NCBI GenBank assembly: GCA_015486475.1
Contig: WFRO01000164.1
Span: 1 to 11,232 of the forward strand
Reading direction: 5' to 3'
From: Bacteroidales bacterium
GTDB taxonomy: Bacteria > Bacteroidota > Bacteroidia > Bacteroidales > VadinHA17
Length of the DNA: 11,232 nt
A program made the position numbers and the translations under genes. Positions 5,587 through 11,232 of the stretch are shown piece after piece (the stretch's first letter is position 1; each line of letters begins with the position of its first letter). The notes under the pieces are model-generated. The model worked only from the letters and a program-made list of their open reading frames with translations, did no database searches and was not told the DNA's origin.

Positions 5587-6096
5587 ATGACAAAAAGGGA
5601 TCTTTTCATTTTGCTGATAAAGGTTTTCGGACTGTACTCAATGGTGATCGCTCTTTTTTCCGTATTACCCGCAAACATTTCTTTTGCCCTGTCGGATATG
5701 GATGTATATTCCTTGTTCTGGGTCGTGGTGGTCTTGCTCCTGATAACCGGATTGTTCCTGATCCTCATCTATCGGGCCGACAAGATCGTTTCGCTTTTAA
5801 AACTGGACAAAGGCTTTGATGATGACCGGATCGATCTTGGGGATCTGAAAACCACCGACCTGCTGAAGATCAGCATTTTTATAGTAGGTGGCCTTTTGGT
5901 CCTGAACAATATATCTCCTTTTTTAAGCCACTCCTACTTTGCTTTTAAGGGAAACCTGAACGGACTGGAACACGGGATAAAAGAAAAATTTGACTGGACT
6001 GTGAACGCCCTGAACCTGATCGTCGGTTTCCTGCTTCTGACCCAATACAGATGGGTAACAGATCTGTTCAAAAGCGGGGAAAAAGAAAAAATATAA
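5587..6096 (+). CDS. Integral membrane protein, unknown function
   Basis: A 169-residue protein from ATG 5587. I recognise no named family, although it looks like a recurrent Bacteroidetes hypothetical protein. Four hydrophobic segments can be seen, at about 8-28, 42-62, 93-112 and 138-153. Between segments 2 and 3 lies a soluble loop with RADKIVSLLKLDKGFDDDR (63-81). The tail KSGEKEKI is charged. There are no catalytic motifs or cysteines. I chose 5587 because a strong promoter lies at 5513-5544 and because the extra 26 residues from ATG 5509 (MVCLSMGDSVHLEQ...) look non-native. The phosphoesterase gene begins 16 bases after the stop, so the two are likely co-transcribed. A role in envelope or transport is possible but unproved. 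Confidence 0.72.
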   Translation: MTKRDLFILLIKVFGLYSMVIALFSVLPANISFALSDMDVYSLFWVVVVLLLITGLFLILIYRADKIVSLLKLDKGFDDDRIDLGDLKTTDLLKISIFIVGGLLVLNNISPFLSHSYFAFKGNLNGLEHGIKEKFDWTVNALNLIVGFLLLTQYRWVTDLFKSGEKEKI

Positions 6097-6112
6097 TTAA
6101 TCGCATATAGCT

Positions 6113-7996
6113 ATGAAAAAGATCTTTGCATTACTTTCTTTCCTGGCCATTACACTGACCCTTTGGGGGCAGGGGCCGGAGATCCCGTCCGTACTGAGCC
6201 GCTTTGAGAAGGAGCATGACACGCTCCTCATGGTACCATTGAACGACACGATCGTGTTCCATGAAGTAACACAGCCGGCCGGATTATCTACACAAAATTT
6301 TCCCGCATCGGTCCACGGCCTGCCCAAAGGCTTTCTTTTGGATTTTCACCGTCCTGCGCTGCACGGCCTGCTGTATATAGGGCTCATTGACTATGCCGGC
6401 AACCGCTATCCCCTGCCGGTGTACCGGTCGCAGAGCTTCCGGATCCTCGGCGGCAAGGTGATGATCAATATGGATGTGGTGCGGGGGCACTACGACATGA
6501 CCGGCTGGGAGAAAAGCGGCATGGGGGTCCTGGGATACCGGGTCATCAATGCGGAGGGCAGGATCCTTTACGACGGCAAGATCGCCTTCGCCGGCACCGG
6601 CCCCTTCACCGTGGAGCCCTGCATCCTGACAGGACCTTTTGTCAGCAATGTCACCGACCGTTCAGCTATCATCTGGTGGGACAGTGACCTGCCGGCAGAG
6701 GGGAAGGTCGTTGTGGAAGGCAAAGAGTTCACCGACGGCCGGCGTTCCCGGCATCATGAGATCGCCGTAACGGGTCTGGAGGCCGGGCAGCATTACAGCT
6801 ATACGGTCACCCACGGACAACAGGTACAACACTATGCCTTTGAAACGGCACCAGCACCGGGGAGCCGCAGCTCTTTTGTTTTCGGATATACCAGCGACTC
6901 ACGTGGAGGCGCCGGATGGGGAGAACGTAACCTGGGCGGCACCAACGCTTACATGGTCAAACGCATCGGCGCTGCCTCAGCCGAACACAAGGTGGCTTTC
7001 CTGCAGTTCACCGGCGACCTGATCAGCGGCTACCGCGATCATCCGGACGAAACGCTGCTGCAATACGAGAACTTCAAACATGCCATCGAGCCCTTCGCCC
7101 ACTATCTCCCGGTGGTGGAAGGCCAGGGCAACCATGAGGAGGTGATGCGCACCCTCTACGACACGGTCCACGGCTACAGCCTTTCCGTCGACCGTTTCCC
7201 CTATGCCACGCAGAGCACGACCCACACCTTTTCCAGGGCCTTTGTCCTGCCCCCCAACGGGCCGGAGAGCGAGGATGGCGCCGTTTACGACCCTGATAAA
7301 AGCACAAAAGATTTCCCTTCGTACGAAGAGAGTGTCTTCTGGTATGCCTGGGACAATGTTGCGATGGTCAGCCTTAACTCCAACTACTGGTACACACCCG
7401 CTGAACAGTTGATCCCTGTGGTGGGCGGCAATCCCCACGGATACGTAATGGACAAACAGCTGGAATGGCTGAAGAAAGTGCTGAGACAACTGGAGAAAGA
7501 TGACAACATCGACCATATCTTCATCACCATCCACACGCCTTTCTTCCCCAACAGCGCCCATATCTCCGACGACATGTGGTACAACGGCAACAACGAGGTA
7601 CGTCCCTGGATCGCCGGGAAGCCGGCTCCCAAAGGGATCATCGAACGGCGCGATCAGTTGCTGGACCTGGCCGTGAACAAAACCAAAAAGGTGGTGGCCC
7701 TCCTCACGGGCGACGAACACAATTACTGCAAGACGGAGCTGGGTCCCCGGACGGTCATCTACCCACAGGGATACGAAGGGGAGAAGATCACCCTGAAGCG
7801 TACCATCTACCAGATCAACAACGGCGCTGCCGGCGCTCCCTACTATGCCCAGGCCCAGGTGCCCTGGACCCCTTTCACCACAGGATTCTCCACACAGAAT
7901 GCCCTCTGCCTCTTCTATGTCGACGGGAAACACATCAAAATGAAAGTGATCAATCCCGATACCCTGGAAGAGATCGACAGTCTGGAACTGAGGTAA
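6113..7996 (+). CDS. Secreted purple-acid-phosphatase-like metallophosphoesterase
   Basis: A 627-residue exported protein. The signal peptide is MKKIFALLSFLAITLTLWGQ, with a GQ-type end common in Bacteroidetes. A family-specific N-terminal region (21-165) is followed by a fibronectin-III/PAP-type beta domain (about 170-245; SNVTDRSAIIWWDSD, then TGLEAGQHYSYTV). The calcineurin-like phosphoesterase domain covers about 254-540. Its metal motifs are SDSR (261-264, motif I), FTGDL (299-303, II), GNHE (339-342, III), TIHTP (472-476, IV) and GDEHNY (533-538, V). Motif I has Arg where the classic DxH has His, and motif V is GDEH rather than GHxH, so metal coordination is not the textbook one. The C-terminal beta region (about 560-627) has no T9SS sorting domain that I can recognise. 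The likely role is hydrolysis of phosphate esters outside the cytoplasm; the substrate is unknown. It follows the membrane-protein gene by 16 bases. Confidence 0.85.
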   Translation: MKKIFALLSFLAITLTLWGQGPEIPSVLSRFEKEHDTLLMVPLNDTIVFHEVTQPAGLSTQNFPASVHGLPKGFLLDFHRPALHGLLYIGLIDYAGNRYPLPVYRSQSFRILGGKVMINMDVVRGHYDMTGWEKSGMGVLGYRVINAEGRILYDGKIAFAGTGPFTVEPCILTGPFVSNVTDRSAIIWWDSDLPAEGKVVVEGKEFTDGRRSRHHEIAVTGLEAGQHYSYTVTHGQQVQHYAFETAPAPGSRSSFVFGYTSDSRGGAGWGERNLGGTNAYMVKRIGAASAEHKVAFLQFTGDLISGYRDHPDETLLQYENFKHAIEPFAHYLPVVEGQGNHEEVMRTLYDTVHGYSLSVDRFPYATQSTTHTFSRAFVLPPNGPESEDGAVYDPDKSTKDFPSYEESVFWYAWDNVAMVSLNSNYWYTPAEQLIPVVGGNPHGYVMDKQLEWLKKVLRQLEKDDNIDHIFITIHTPFFPNSAHISDDMWYNGNNEVRPWIAGKPAPKGIIERRDQLLDLAVNKTKKVVALLTGDEHNYCKTELGPRTVIYPQGYEGEKITLKRTIYQINNGAAGAPYYAQAQVPWTPFTTGFSTQNALCLFYVDGKHIKMKVINPDTLEEIDSLELR

Positions 7997-8006
7997 GAGG
8001 AAGAAA

Positions 8007-8132
8007 AGGCAAAAGTAATAAGGCAAAAGGCAGAAGGGGTGCTGGGTACTGGGTGCTGGGTGCTAGGTAGATCAGCAAGGAGCTATGAGAGATGAGCTAT
8101 GAGCTATGAGTAGAGAGTAGAGAGTAAGGAGG
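8007..8132 (+). repeat. 18-unit heptamer array after the phosphoesterase gene
   Basis: Continuous 7-bp register through changing unit types: AGGCAAA, AGTAATA, AGGCAAA, AGGCAGA, then CTGGGTA, CTGGGTG x2, CTAGGTA, then TATGAGA, GATGAGC, TATGAGC, TATGAGT, AGAGAGT x2, AAGGAGG. The array begins ten bases after the stop codon. The CTGGGTG block repeats the vocabulary of the array at 1888. Confidence 0.85.
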
Positions 8133-8172
8133 ATAAAGCGATAATGCGATGAAGCGATGAAGTGATGAAGTG
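8133..8172 (+). repeat. Octamer array ATGAAGTG
   Basis: Five 8-bp units, ATAAAGCG, ATAATGCG, ATGAAGCG, ATGAAGTG and ATGAAGTG, directly follow the heptamer array with no intervening base. Confidence 0.85.
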
Positions 8173-8188
8173 AATAGCCCAATCCTAT

Positions 8189-8252
8189 AACTTTTAACTT
8201 TAGGCACTTTAGCGCACTTCAGGCACTCCAAGTACTCTCACTCCACACTCCA
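8189..8252 (+). repeat. AACTTTTAACTTTA / CACTCCA module, copy B
   Basis: Same module as 5400-5458: AACTTTTAACTTTA, then GGCACTTTAGCGCACTTCAG, then GGCACTCCAAGTACTC and CACTCCA units. Here it runs directly into the composite repeat copy B, whereas at the first locus it lies after copy A, so the module order differs between loci. Confidence 0.8.
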
Positions 8253-8372
8253 AATTGTCAAGGCAAAAGGCAAAAGGCAGAAGGCAAAAGGAAGCTCGAA
8301 GGGGAAGTCGAAAAGTGGAAAAAGCAGGAAAAGTGGGAAGTCCTTCGATATGCCTGCGGCTACTCAGGAACC
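8239..8372 (+). repeat. Dispersed composite repeat, copy B
   Basis: Same modules and order as 5228-5336. It has four GGCAAAA-type units where copy A has two GGCAGAA units, lacks the AAGCGCG unit, and carries an 18-base insertion before GAAAAGTGGGAAGTCCTTCG. The end CGGCTACTCAGGAACC is identical. Substitutions such as TACGCCTACGG versus TATGCCTGCGG show that the copies have diverged. Confidence 0.85.
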
Positions 8373-8405
8373 AACAATGAATTAAATGAGCGCGAATGCC
8401 GACAG

Positions 8406-8426
8406 GGACAAGGCACCGCCTTGTCC
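8406..8426. repeat. Perfect 9-bp hairpin between convergent genes
   Basis: GGACAAGGC, the loop ACC, then GCCTTGTCC form a perfect stem. It lies between the 3' ends of the phosphoesterase gene and the minus-strand ClC gene. It has no T-tract on either strand, so it is not a canonical intrinsic terminator, although it could still shield or slow both transcripts. Similar palindromes occur as dispersed repeats in other bacteria, from memory. Confidence 0.7.
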
Positions 8427-8441
8427 ATATGCCGGTAAGAA

Positions 8442-8525
8442 AATGTAGTAAGGAGTAAGGAGCTATGAATGGCGAAGGTCGAAGGTCGAAGGTCGAACAC
8501 CGAATAACGAATGTCGAATTCGAAT
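8442..8525 (+). repeat. 12-unit CGAA-phased heptamer array
   Basis: Twelve units are in register: TAAGGAG x2, CTATGAA, TGGCGAA, GGTCGAA x3, CACCGAA, TAACGAA, TGTCGAA, TTCGAAT. From the fourth unit on, GAA holds the same position in nearly every unit while the first three bases vary. The array ends about 22 bases from the stop codon of the minus-strand ClC gene. Confidence 0.88.
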
Positions 8526-8547
8526 TGAAAGAGAGGCTGCCGTTGGC

Positions 8548-9873
8548 TCATTCTTTCCCGGACCCATCCGGTTTTGAATTTCCGAATTTGGAGACTTTCA
8601 GGGCCTGCTCCAGCAGGATGGTATAGATCGCCCGGCCTCCCATGGTATTGACGGTGATCACCGCTATCAGCGAAGTGATCAGCAACGGCAACAACAGGCT
8701 GAAACTGTGGGTCATCTCGGCCACAAGGATGATCCCGGTTATGGGAGCCCGCACGGTGGCGGCGAAAAGAGCGCTCATCCCCACCACGGCAAATACAAAA
8801 GGCTCTATGTGCACAGAAGGAATGAGATCATTGGACACCAACCCGAAGGATACGCCAAAGAGTGTGCCCAGGGCCAGCATAGGCGCAAAGATGCCTCCCG
8901 GAGCACCCGTGCCGTAAGAGATCATCGTGGTCAGAAAACGGACCGTGAAAAGGATCAAAAGGACTTTCAACCCCATATTTTCATACAATGCATCGTGGAT
9001 CACCCTGTACCCCTCGCCGACGGTGGAGGGGTAAAAATAATAGAGCAAGCCTATGGCAGCCCCGATCACCAGGATCAGGAGATAATACTTCCAGCCGTCG
9101 ATCTCTCCGATTTTTGAGGTGAAGTACACCAGGTATTTGTTGAAGATATAGCCCAGTACGCCAAAGAACAACCCGAACACAATAAAGATCCACAGGTCAG
9201 CCACATTCGGCGGGATCAGATGGTCCACGGGAATGGCGATCCTGTTGCCAATCAGCAGGCGCAGGGTGACGATGCTCACAACGGTAGCCGTTATCACGCT
9301 TTGAATGGAGGTGTACGAAAACTTCATCTCTTCCCGCATCTCTTCAAAAACGAACAGGATCCCTGCCAGCGGGGCGTTGAAGGTGGTAGCCAGACCGGCT
9401 CCCGCCCCGGCGGCAATGAGGATATTAACGTTATCCCTGATGAGGAAAAACCTTCTGGAGATGATCTGCCCGAGGGCCCCCCCGATCTGAATGGATGGCC
9501 CTTCCCGGCCCATGGACATGCCGGCACCCAGCGACAGCATACCGCCCAGGAATTTTACAATGATGATCCTCAGACCATGCATGGTCATCTTATTGCCGAC
9601 AACCCCTTCAATATCCTGGATACCGCTTCCGGAAGCATCCGGTGCATACTTCCTCACCAGGTACACAGAGATAAGTACCATGACCGATGCTGCCAGCATG
9701 TATGCCAGATAAGCATGCCCTTTCCAGGGCCAGATCTTATCTATAAGATCGGTCTTATCCGCAGTGATCCAGTCTATGGCCAGATGAAAGAAGGAAACGA
9801 TCAGCCCCACACCTATCCCGAGCAGAATGGATAAAAAGAAGATCAGAAAGAATTTATTCCCCCGGTTATGCAT
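8548..9873 (-). CDS. clcA: ClC-family H+/Cl- exchange transporter
   Basis: A 441-residue integral membrane protein that moves Cl- in exchange for H+. The ClC signatures are in order: GSGIQDIEG (82-90, selectivity-filter Ser), GREGPS (122-127, gating Glu124), GAGAGLATTFNAPLAG (156-171), FVFEEM (174-179), GGIFAP (326-331) and the inner-gate Tyr417 in GRAIYTILL. Glu178 sits where E. coli ClcA has the internal proton glutamate Glu203, so exchanger rather than channel activity is expected. Length is close to the E. coli protein (473); there is no C-terminal CBS domain, and the tail GNSKPDGSGKE is short. The start ATG (complement of 9871-9873) leaves the usual short N-terminus. The gene is divergent from the esterase gene and convergent with the phosphoesterase gene. 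Roles in acid resistance or ion homeostasis are inferred from the family. Confidence 0.93.
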   Translation of the reverse strand: MHNRGNKFFLIFFLSILLGIGVGLIVSFFHLAIDWITADKTDLIDKIWPWKGHAYLAYMLAASVMVLISVYLVRKYAPDASGSGIQDIEGVVGNKMTMHGLRIIIVKFLGGMLSLGAGMSMGREGPSIQIGGALGQIISRRFFLIRDNVNILIAAGAGAGLATTFNAPLAGILFVFEEMREEMKFSYTSIQSVITATVVSIVTLRLLIGNRIAIPVDHLIPPNVADLWIFIVFGLFFGVLGYIFNKYLVYFTSKIGEIDGWKYYLLILVIGAAIGLLYYFYPSTVGEGYRVIHDALYENMGLKVLLILFTVRFLTTMISYGTGAPGGIFAPMLALGTLFGVSFGLVSNDLIPSVHIEPFVFAVVGMSALFAATVRAPITGIILVAEMTHSFSLLLPLLITSLIAVITVNTMGGRAIYTILLEQALKVSKFGNSKPDGSGKE

Positions 9874-9901
9874 GGACCAGATCCTTCAATGAGTGATACC
9901 C

Positions 9902-9909
9902 CAAAGTTA
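9902..9909 (-). promoter_or_regulatory. Candidate -7 box for the ClC gene
   Basis: On the minus strand this reads TAACTTTG, a perfect TAnnTTTG. It places a transcription start near 9895, about 22 nt before the ATG. No TTTG is found at the expected upstream distance, so the promoter is only partly supported. Confidence 0.42.
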
Positions 9910-9922
9910 CCAAACTATTCCT

Positions 9923-9930
9923 TATTTTTG
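9923..9930 (+). promoter_or_regulatory. Candidate -7 box for the esterase gene
   Basis: TATTTTTG fits TAnnTTTG and would start transcription near 9937, leaving a leader of about 60 nt. No -33 TTTG lies 19-21 nt upstream. It is 13 bp from the opposing candidate box of the ClC gene, so the two would share one compact divergent control region. Confidence 0.33.
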
Positions 9931-9996
9931 GCATGGTGATCCTGCAATACCCATATAAGATATGGATCCCAAGGTTCAACCAAACCCAAAAAAAAG

Positions 9997-10974
9997 ATGC
10001 ATAGCGCAATGAAAAAAATGTTCCCGGTAATGATCCTGACCTTTGCCATGGCTGTTCTGAGCCGACCGGCTTTGGGGGAGAGACCCTACCCGTCCGGTGG
10101 GGCCGTGAACGGCTCGCTGACGGTCGACGGTATCCAGCGAACCTATTATCTTTATGTTCCGGAAAAATATACCGGCCGGAAATCCGTACCGCTGCTGATC
10201 GTCCTGCACGGCGGAGGAGGCCGGGGGAAAAGAACGGAAGAAAAAACGACCCTCAGCGGATTTGACCGGCTGGCGGATAAGGAGGGTTTCCTGGTCGTGT
10301 ATCCGGATGCTGTGGAGAATCATTGGAACGACGGGCGGAACAACCCCTATTCCTATGCTGCCCGGCAAAACATCAACGATGTAAAATTCATCTCTGCCCT
10401 GATCGATCACCTGGGGAGCAAGTATAATCTGGACAAAAAGAGGGTGTATGCTACGGGGGTGTCCAACGGCGGGATGATGACCTTTCGCCTGGCATGCGAG
10501 CTGCCGGACAGGATCGCAGCGATCGCCACCGTAGCAGCTTCCATGCCGGAAGCATTGTATGACCATTGTGCCCCGCAACACCCCGTTTCCGTATTGATCA
10601 TACACGGCACGGATGACCCGCTGGTGCCGTGGAACGGAGGGGATGTGGTGGCTTTCGGACAGCACCGCGGCACCGTCGTGCCGGTCCCCCGGAGCGTCGA
10701 ATTCTGGGTAAAGCATAACCAATGCTCCCTGCAGAAAGGAAAAACCTGGCTGCCGGACAAAGATCCTCCGGACGGGACCAGGGTGTGGAAAGAGGTGTAT
10801 GTCAATAAGCAGGACAAGGTAAAGGTCGTCTTCTACGGGATCGAGGGCGGCGGTCACACCTGGCCGGACGGTTTCAGCAGCCTCCCCCGCGTTACAGGGA
10901 AGACAACGCACGACATCAATGGATGCAGGGTGATATGGGATTTTTTCAGGGAGGTGGGAAAGGAGAAAAAATAG
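9997..10974 (+). CDS. Secreted PHB-depolymerase/feruloyl-esterase-like hydrolase
   Basis: An alpha/beta-hydrolase of 325 residues of the LpqC/poly(3-hydroxybutyrate)-depolymerase group, related to CE1 feruloyl esterases. The signal peptide covers about residues 1-27 (MHSAMKKMFPVMILTF..., cleavage near PALG/ERP). Typical features follow: RTYYLYVPEKY (48-58), the oxyanion-hole HGGGG (71-75), the nucleophile elbow GVSNGGM (154-160, Ser156), the acid motif HGTDDPLVPW (203-212, probably Asp207) and GGGHTWP (284-290, His287). The triad is complete, so activity is expected against an ester outside the cytoplasm. Family members act on polyesters or on plant cell-wall esters, and the substrate cannot be told from sequence. 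ATG 9997 follows an A-rich stretch; ATG 10009 also gives a good signal peptide and is a fair alternative. The stop codon forms part of the first unit of a 12-bp repeat array. Confidence 0.88.
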   Translation: MHSAMKKMFPVMILTFAMAVLSRPALGERPYPSGGAVNGSLTVDGIQRTYYLYVPEKYTGRKSVPLLIVLHGGGGRGKRTEEKTTLSGFDRLADKEGFLVVYPDAVENHWNDGRNNPYSYAARQNINDVKFISALIDHLGSKYNLDKKRVYATGVSNGGMMTFRLACELPDRIAAIATVAASMPEALYDHCAPQHPVSVLIIHGTDDPLVPWNGGDVVAFGQHRGTVVPVPRSVEFWVKHNQCSLQKGKTWLPDKDPPDGTRVWKEVYVNKQDKVKVVFYGIEGGGHTWPDGFSSLPRVTGKTTHDINGCRVIWDFFREVGKEKK

Positions 10975-11042
10975 GTATTTAAATAGGTAATTAAATATCT
11001 ATTTAAATAGGCATTTTAATAGGTATTTAAATAGGTATATTT
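10971..11042 (+). repeat. Six-unit 12-bp array ATAGGTATTTAA
   Basis: Six 12-bp units are in exact register: ATAGGTATTTAA, ATAGGTAATTAA, ATATCTATTTAA, ATAGGCATTTTA, ATAGGTATTTAA, ATAGGTATATTT. The stop TAG of the esterase gene is bases 2-4 of the first unit. The array is AT-rich, unlike the GC-richer genes, and contains self-complementary TATTTAAATA. Every unit carries at least one in-frame or near-frame stop, so it is not coding. Confidence 0.92.
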
Positions 11043-11048
11043 AGGAAC

Positions 11049-11230
11049 GATGAACGTTGAATGATGAATGTCGAACACTGAATATCGAATATCGAACATC
11101 GAATGTCGATTTTTGAATTCTGATTGCAGATTGCTGATTGCTGATTTTCGTTCATTCGCGCATCGAGCTTCGAGCGTCGAGCTTATCCACCCAGCACCCT
11201 GCAACCAGTACCCTGCACCCTGCAACCAGC
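11049..11230 (+). repeat. 26-unit drifting heptamer array
   Basis: A single 7-bp register holds over 182 bp to the window edge while the unit changes by blocks. It starts with TGAA/CGAA-type units (GATGAAC, GTTGAAT, ATCGAAT, ATCGAAC), then GATT-type (TCTGATT, GCAGATT, GCTGATT x2), then CGAG-type (CATCGAG, CTTCGAG, CGTCGAG), and ends with ACCCTGC, AACCAGT, AACCAGC. The last block is the reverse complement of the GGTGCTG units at 1888 and 8042. No gene is visible here, and the array continues beyond the window. Confidence 0.9.
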
Positions 11231-11232
11231 AC

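Noticed and set aside
5348..5590. Possible small protein of 80 residues
   Set aside because: Made almost wholly of repeat DNA (CACTCCA and AACTTTTAACTTTA modules) and overlaps the promoter and start of the next gene.
6977..8026. Long minus-strand frame opposite the phosphoesterase gene
   Set aside because: Low-complexity hydrophobic/His-rich translation, antisense to metal-binding motifs of a real enzyme. It also runs into the repeat array.
9220..9834. Plus-strand frame within the ClC gene
   Set aside because: Polar low-complexity translation, antisense to all ClC signature motifs.
9976..10911. Long minus-strand frame opposite the esterase gene
   Set aside because: Shadow of the hydrolase, whose catalytic triad and signal peptide are on the plus strand.
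11049..11230. CRISPR array
   Set aside because: The period is 7 bp, there are no conserved 23-47 bp repeats or unique spacers, and no cas genes are near.

Overview
The window reads as chromosomal DNA of a Bacteroidota (Bacteroidetes) bacterium, possibly Bacteroidales-like. The signs are genes without Shine-Dalgarno sequences, a good match to the Bacteroidetes promoter (TTTG, 20 nt, TACATTTG at 5513-5544), signal peptides ending in a GQ-type junction, and large intergenic regions filled with short degenerate repeats. This assignment is made by eye, without any database search.

Layout. The 3' part of enolase (1-639) ends at a clear rho-independent terminator. Next come a cyclopropane-fatty-acyl-phospholipid synthase (779-1888) and a geranylgeranyl-reductase-family FAD oxidoreductase (1985-2995), both possible membrane-lipid modifiers. 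A repeat-rich gap with a MITE-like element (3021-3269) follows. Then come a two-gene unit of a secreted DUF3179 protein (3414-4550) and a four-helix membrane protein (4563-5066), a long repeat gap, and a second two-gene unit with its own promoter: an unrecognised membrane protein (5587-6096) and a secreted purple-acid-phosphatase-like metallophosphoesterase (6113-7996). After another repeat gap a ClC-type H+/Cl- exchanger lies on the minus strand (9873-8548). It is divergent from a secreted PHB-depolymerase/feruloyl-esterase-like hydrolase (9997-10974). The last 258 bases are tandem repeats.

The genes are ordinary housekeeping, envelope and secreted-enzyme genes. The window shows no defence island, CRISPR array, prophage, or rRNA/tRNA gene.

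The striking content is intergenic. Several gaps are built almost entirely from 7-bp units kept in register while the unit sequence drifts. The main arrays are 1888-1985 (14 units), 5155-5385, 8007-8132 (18 units, switching without a gap to 8-bp units), 8442-8525 (12 units) and 11049-11230 (26 units). A 12-bp array occupies 10971-11042. Several arrays start at or inside a stop codon, and one runs into a start codon. They are absent from the divergent promoter gap, from the two tight within-unit gaps, and from the gap that has the real terminator. The same unit vocabulary and a ~110-130 bp composite block recur at separate loci. The pattern recalls the heptanucleotide STRR repeats of cyanobacteria and is the best candidate here for something poorly described. 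Its function, if any, is unknown.
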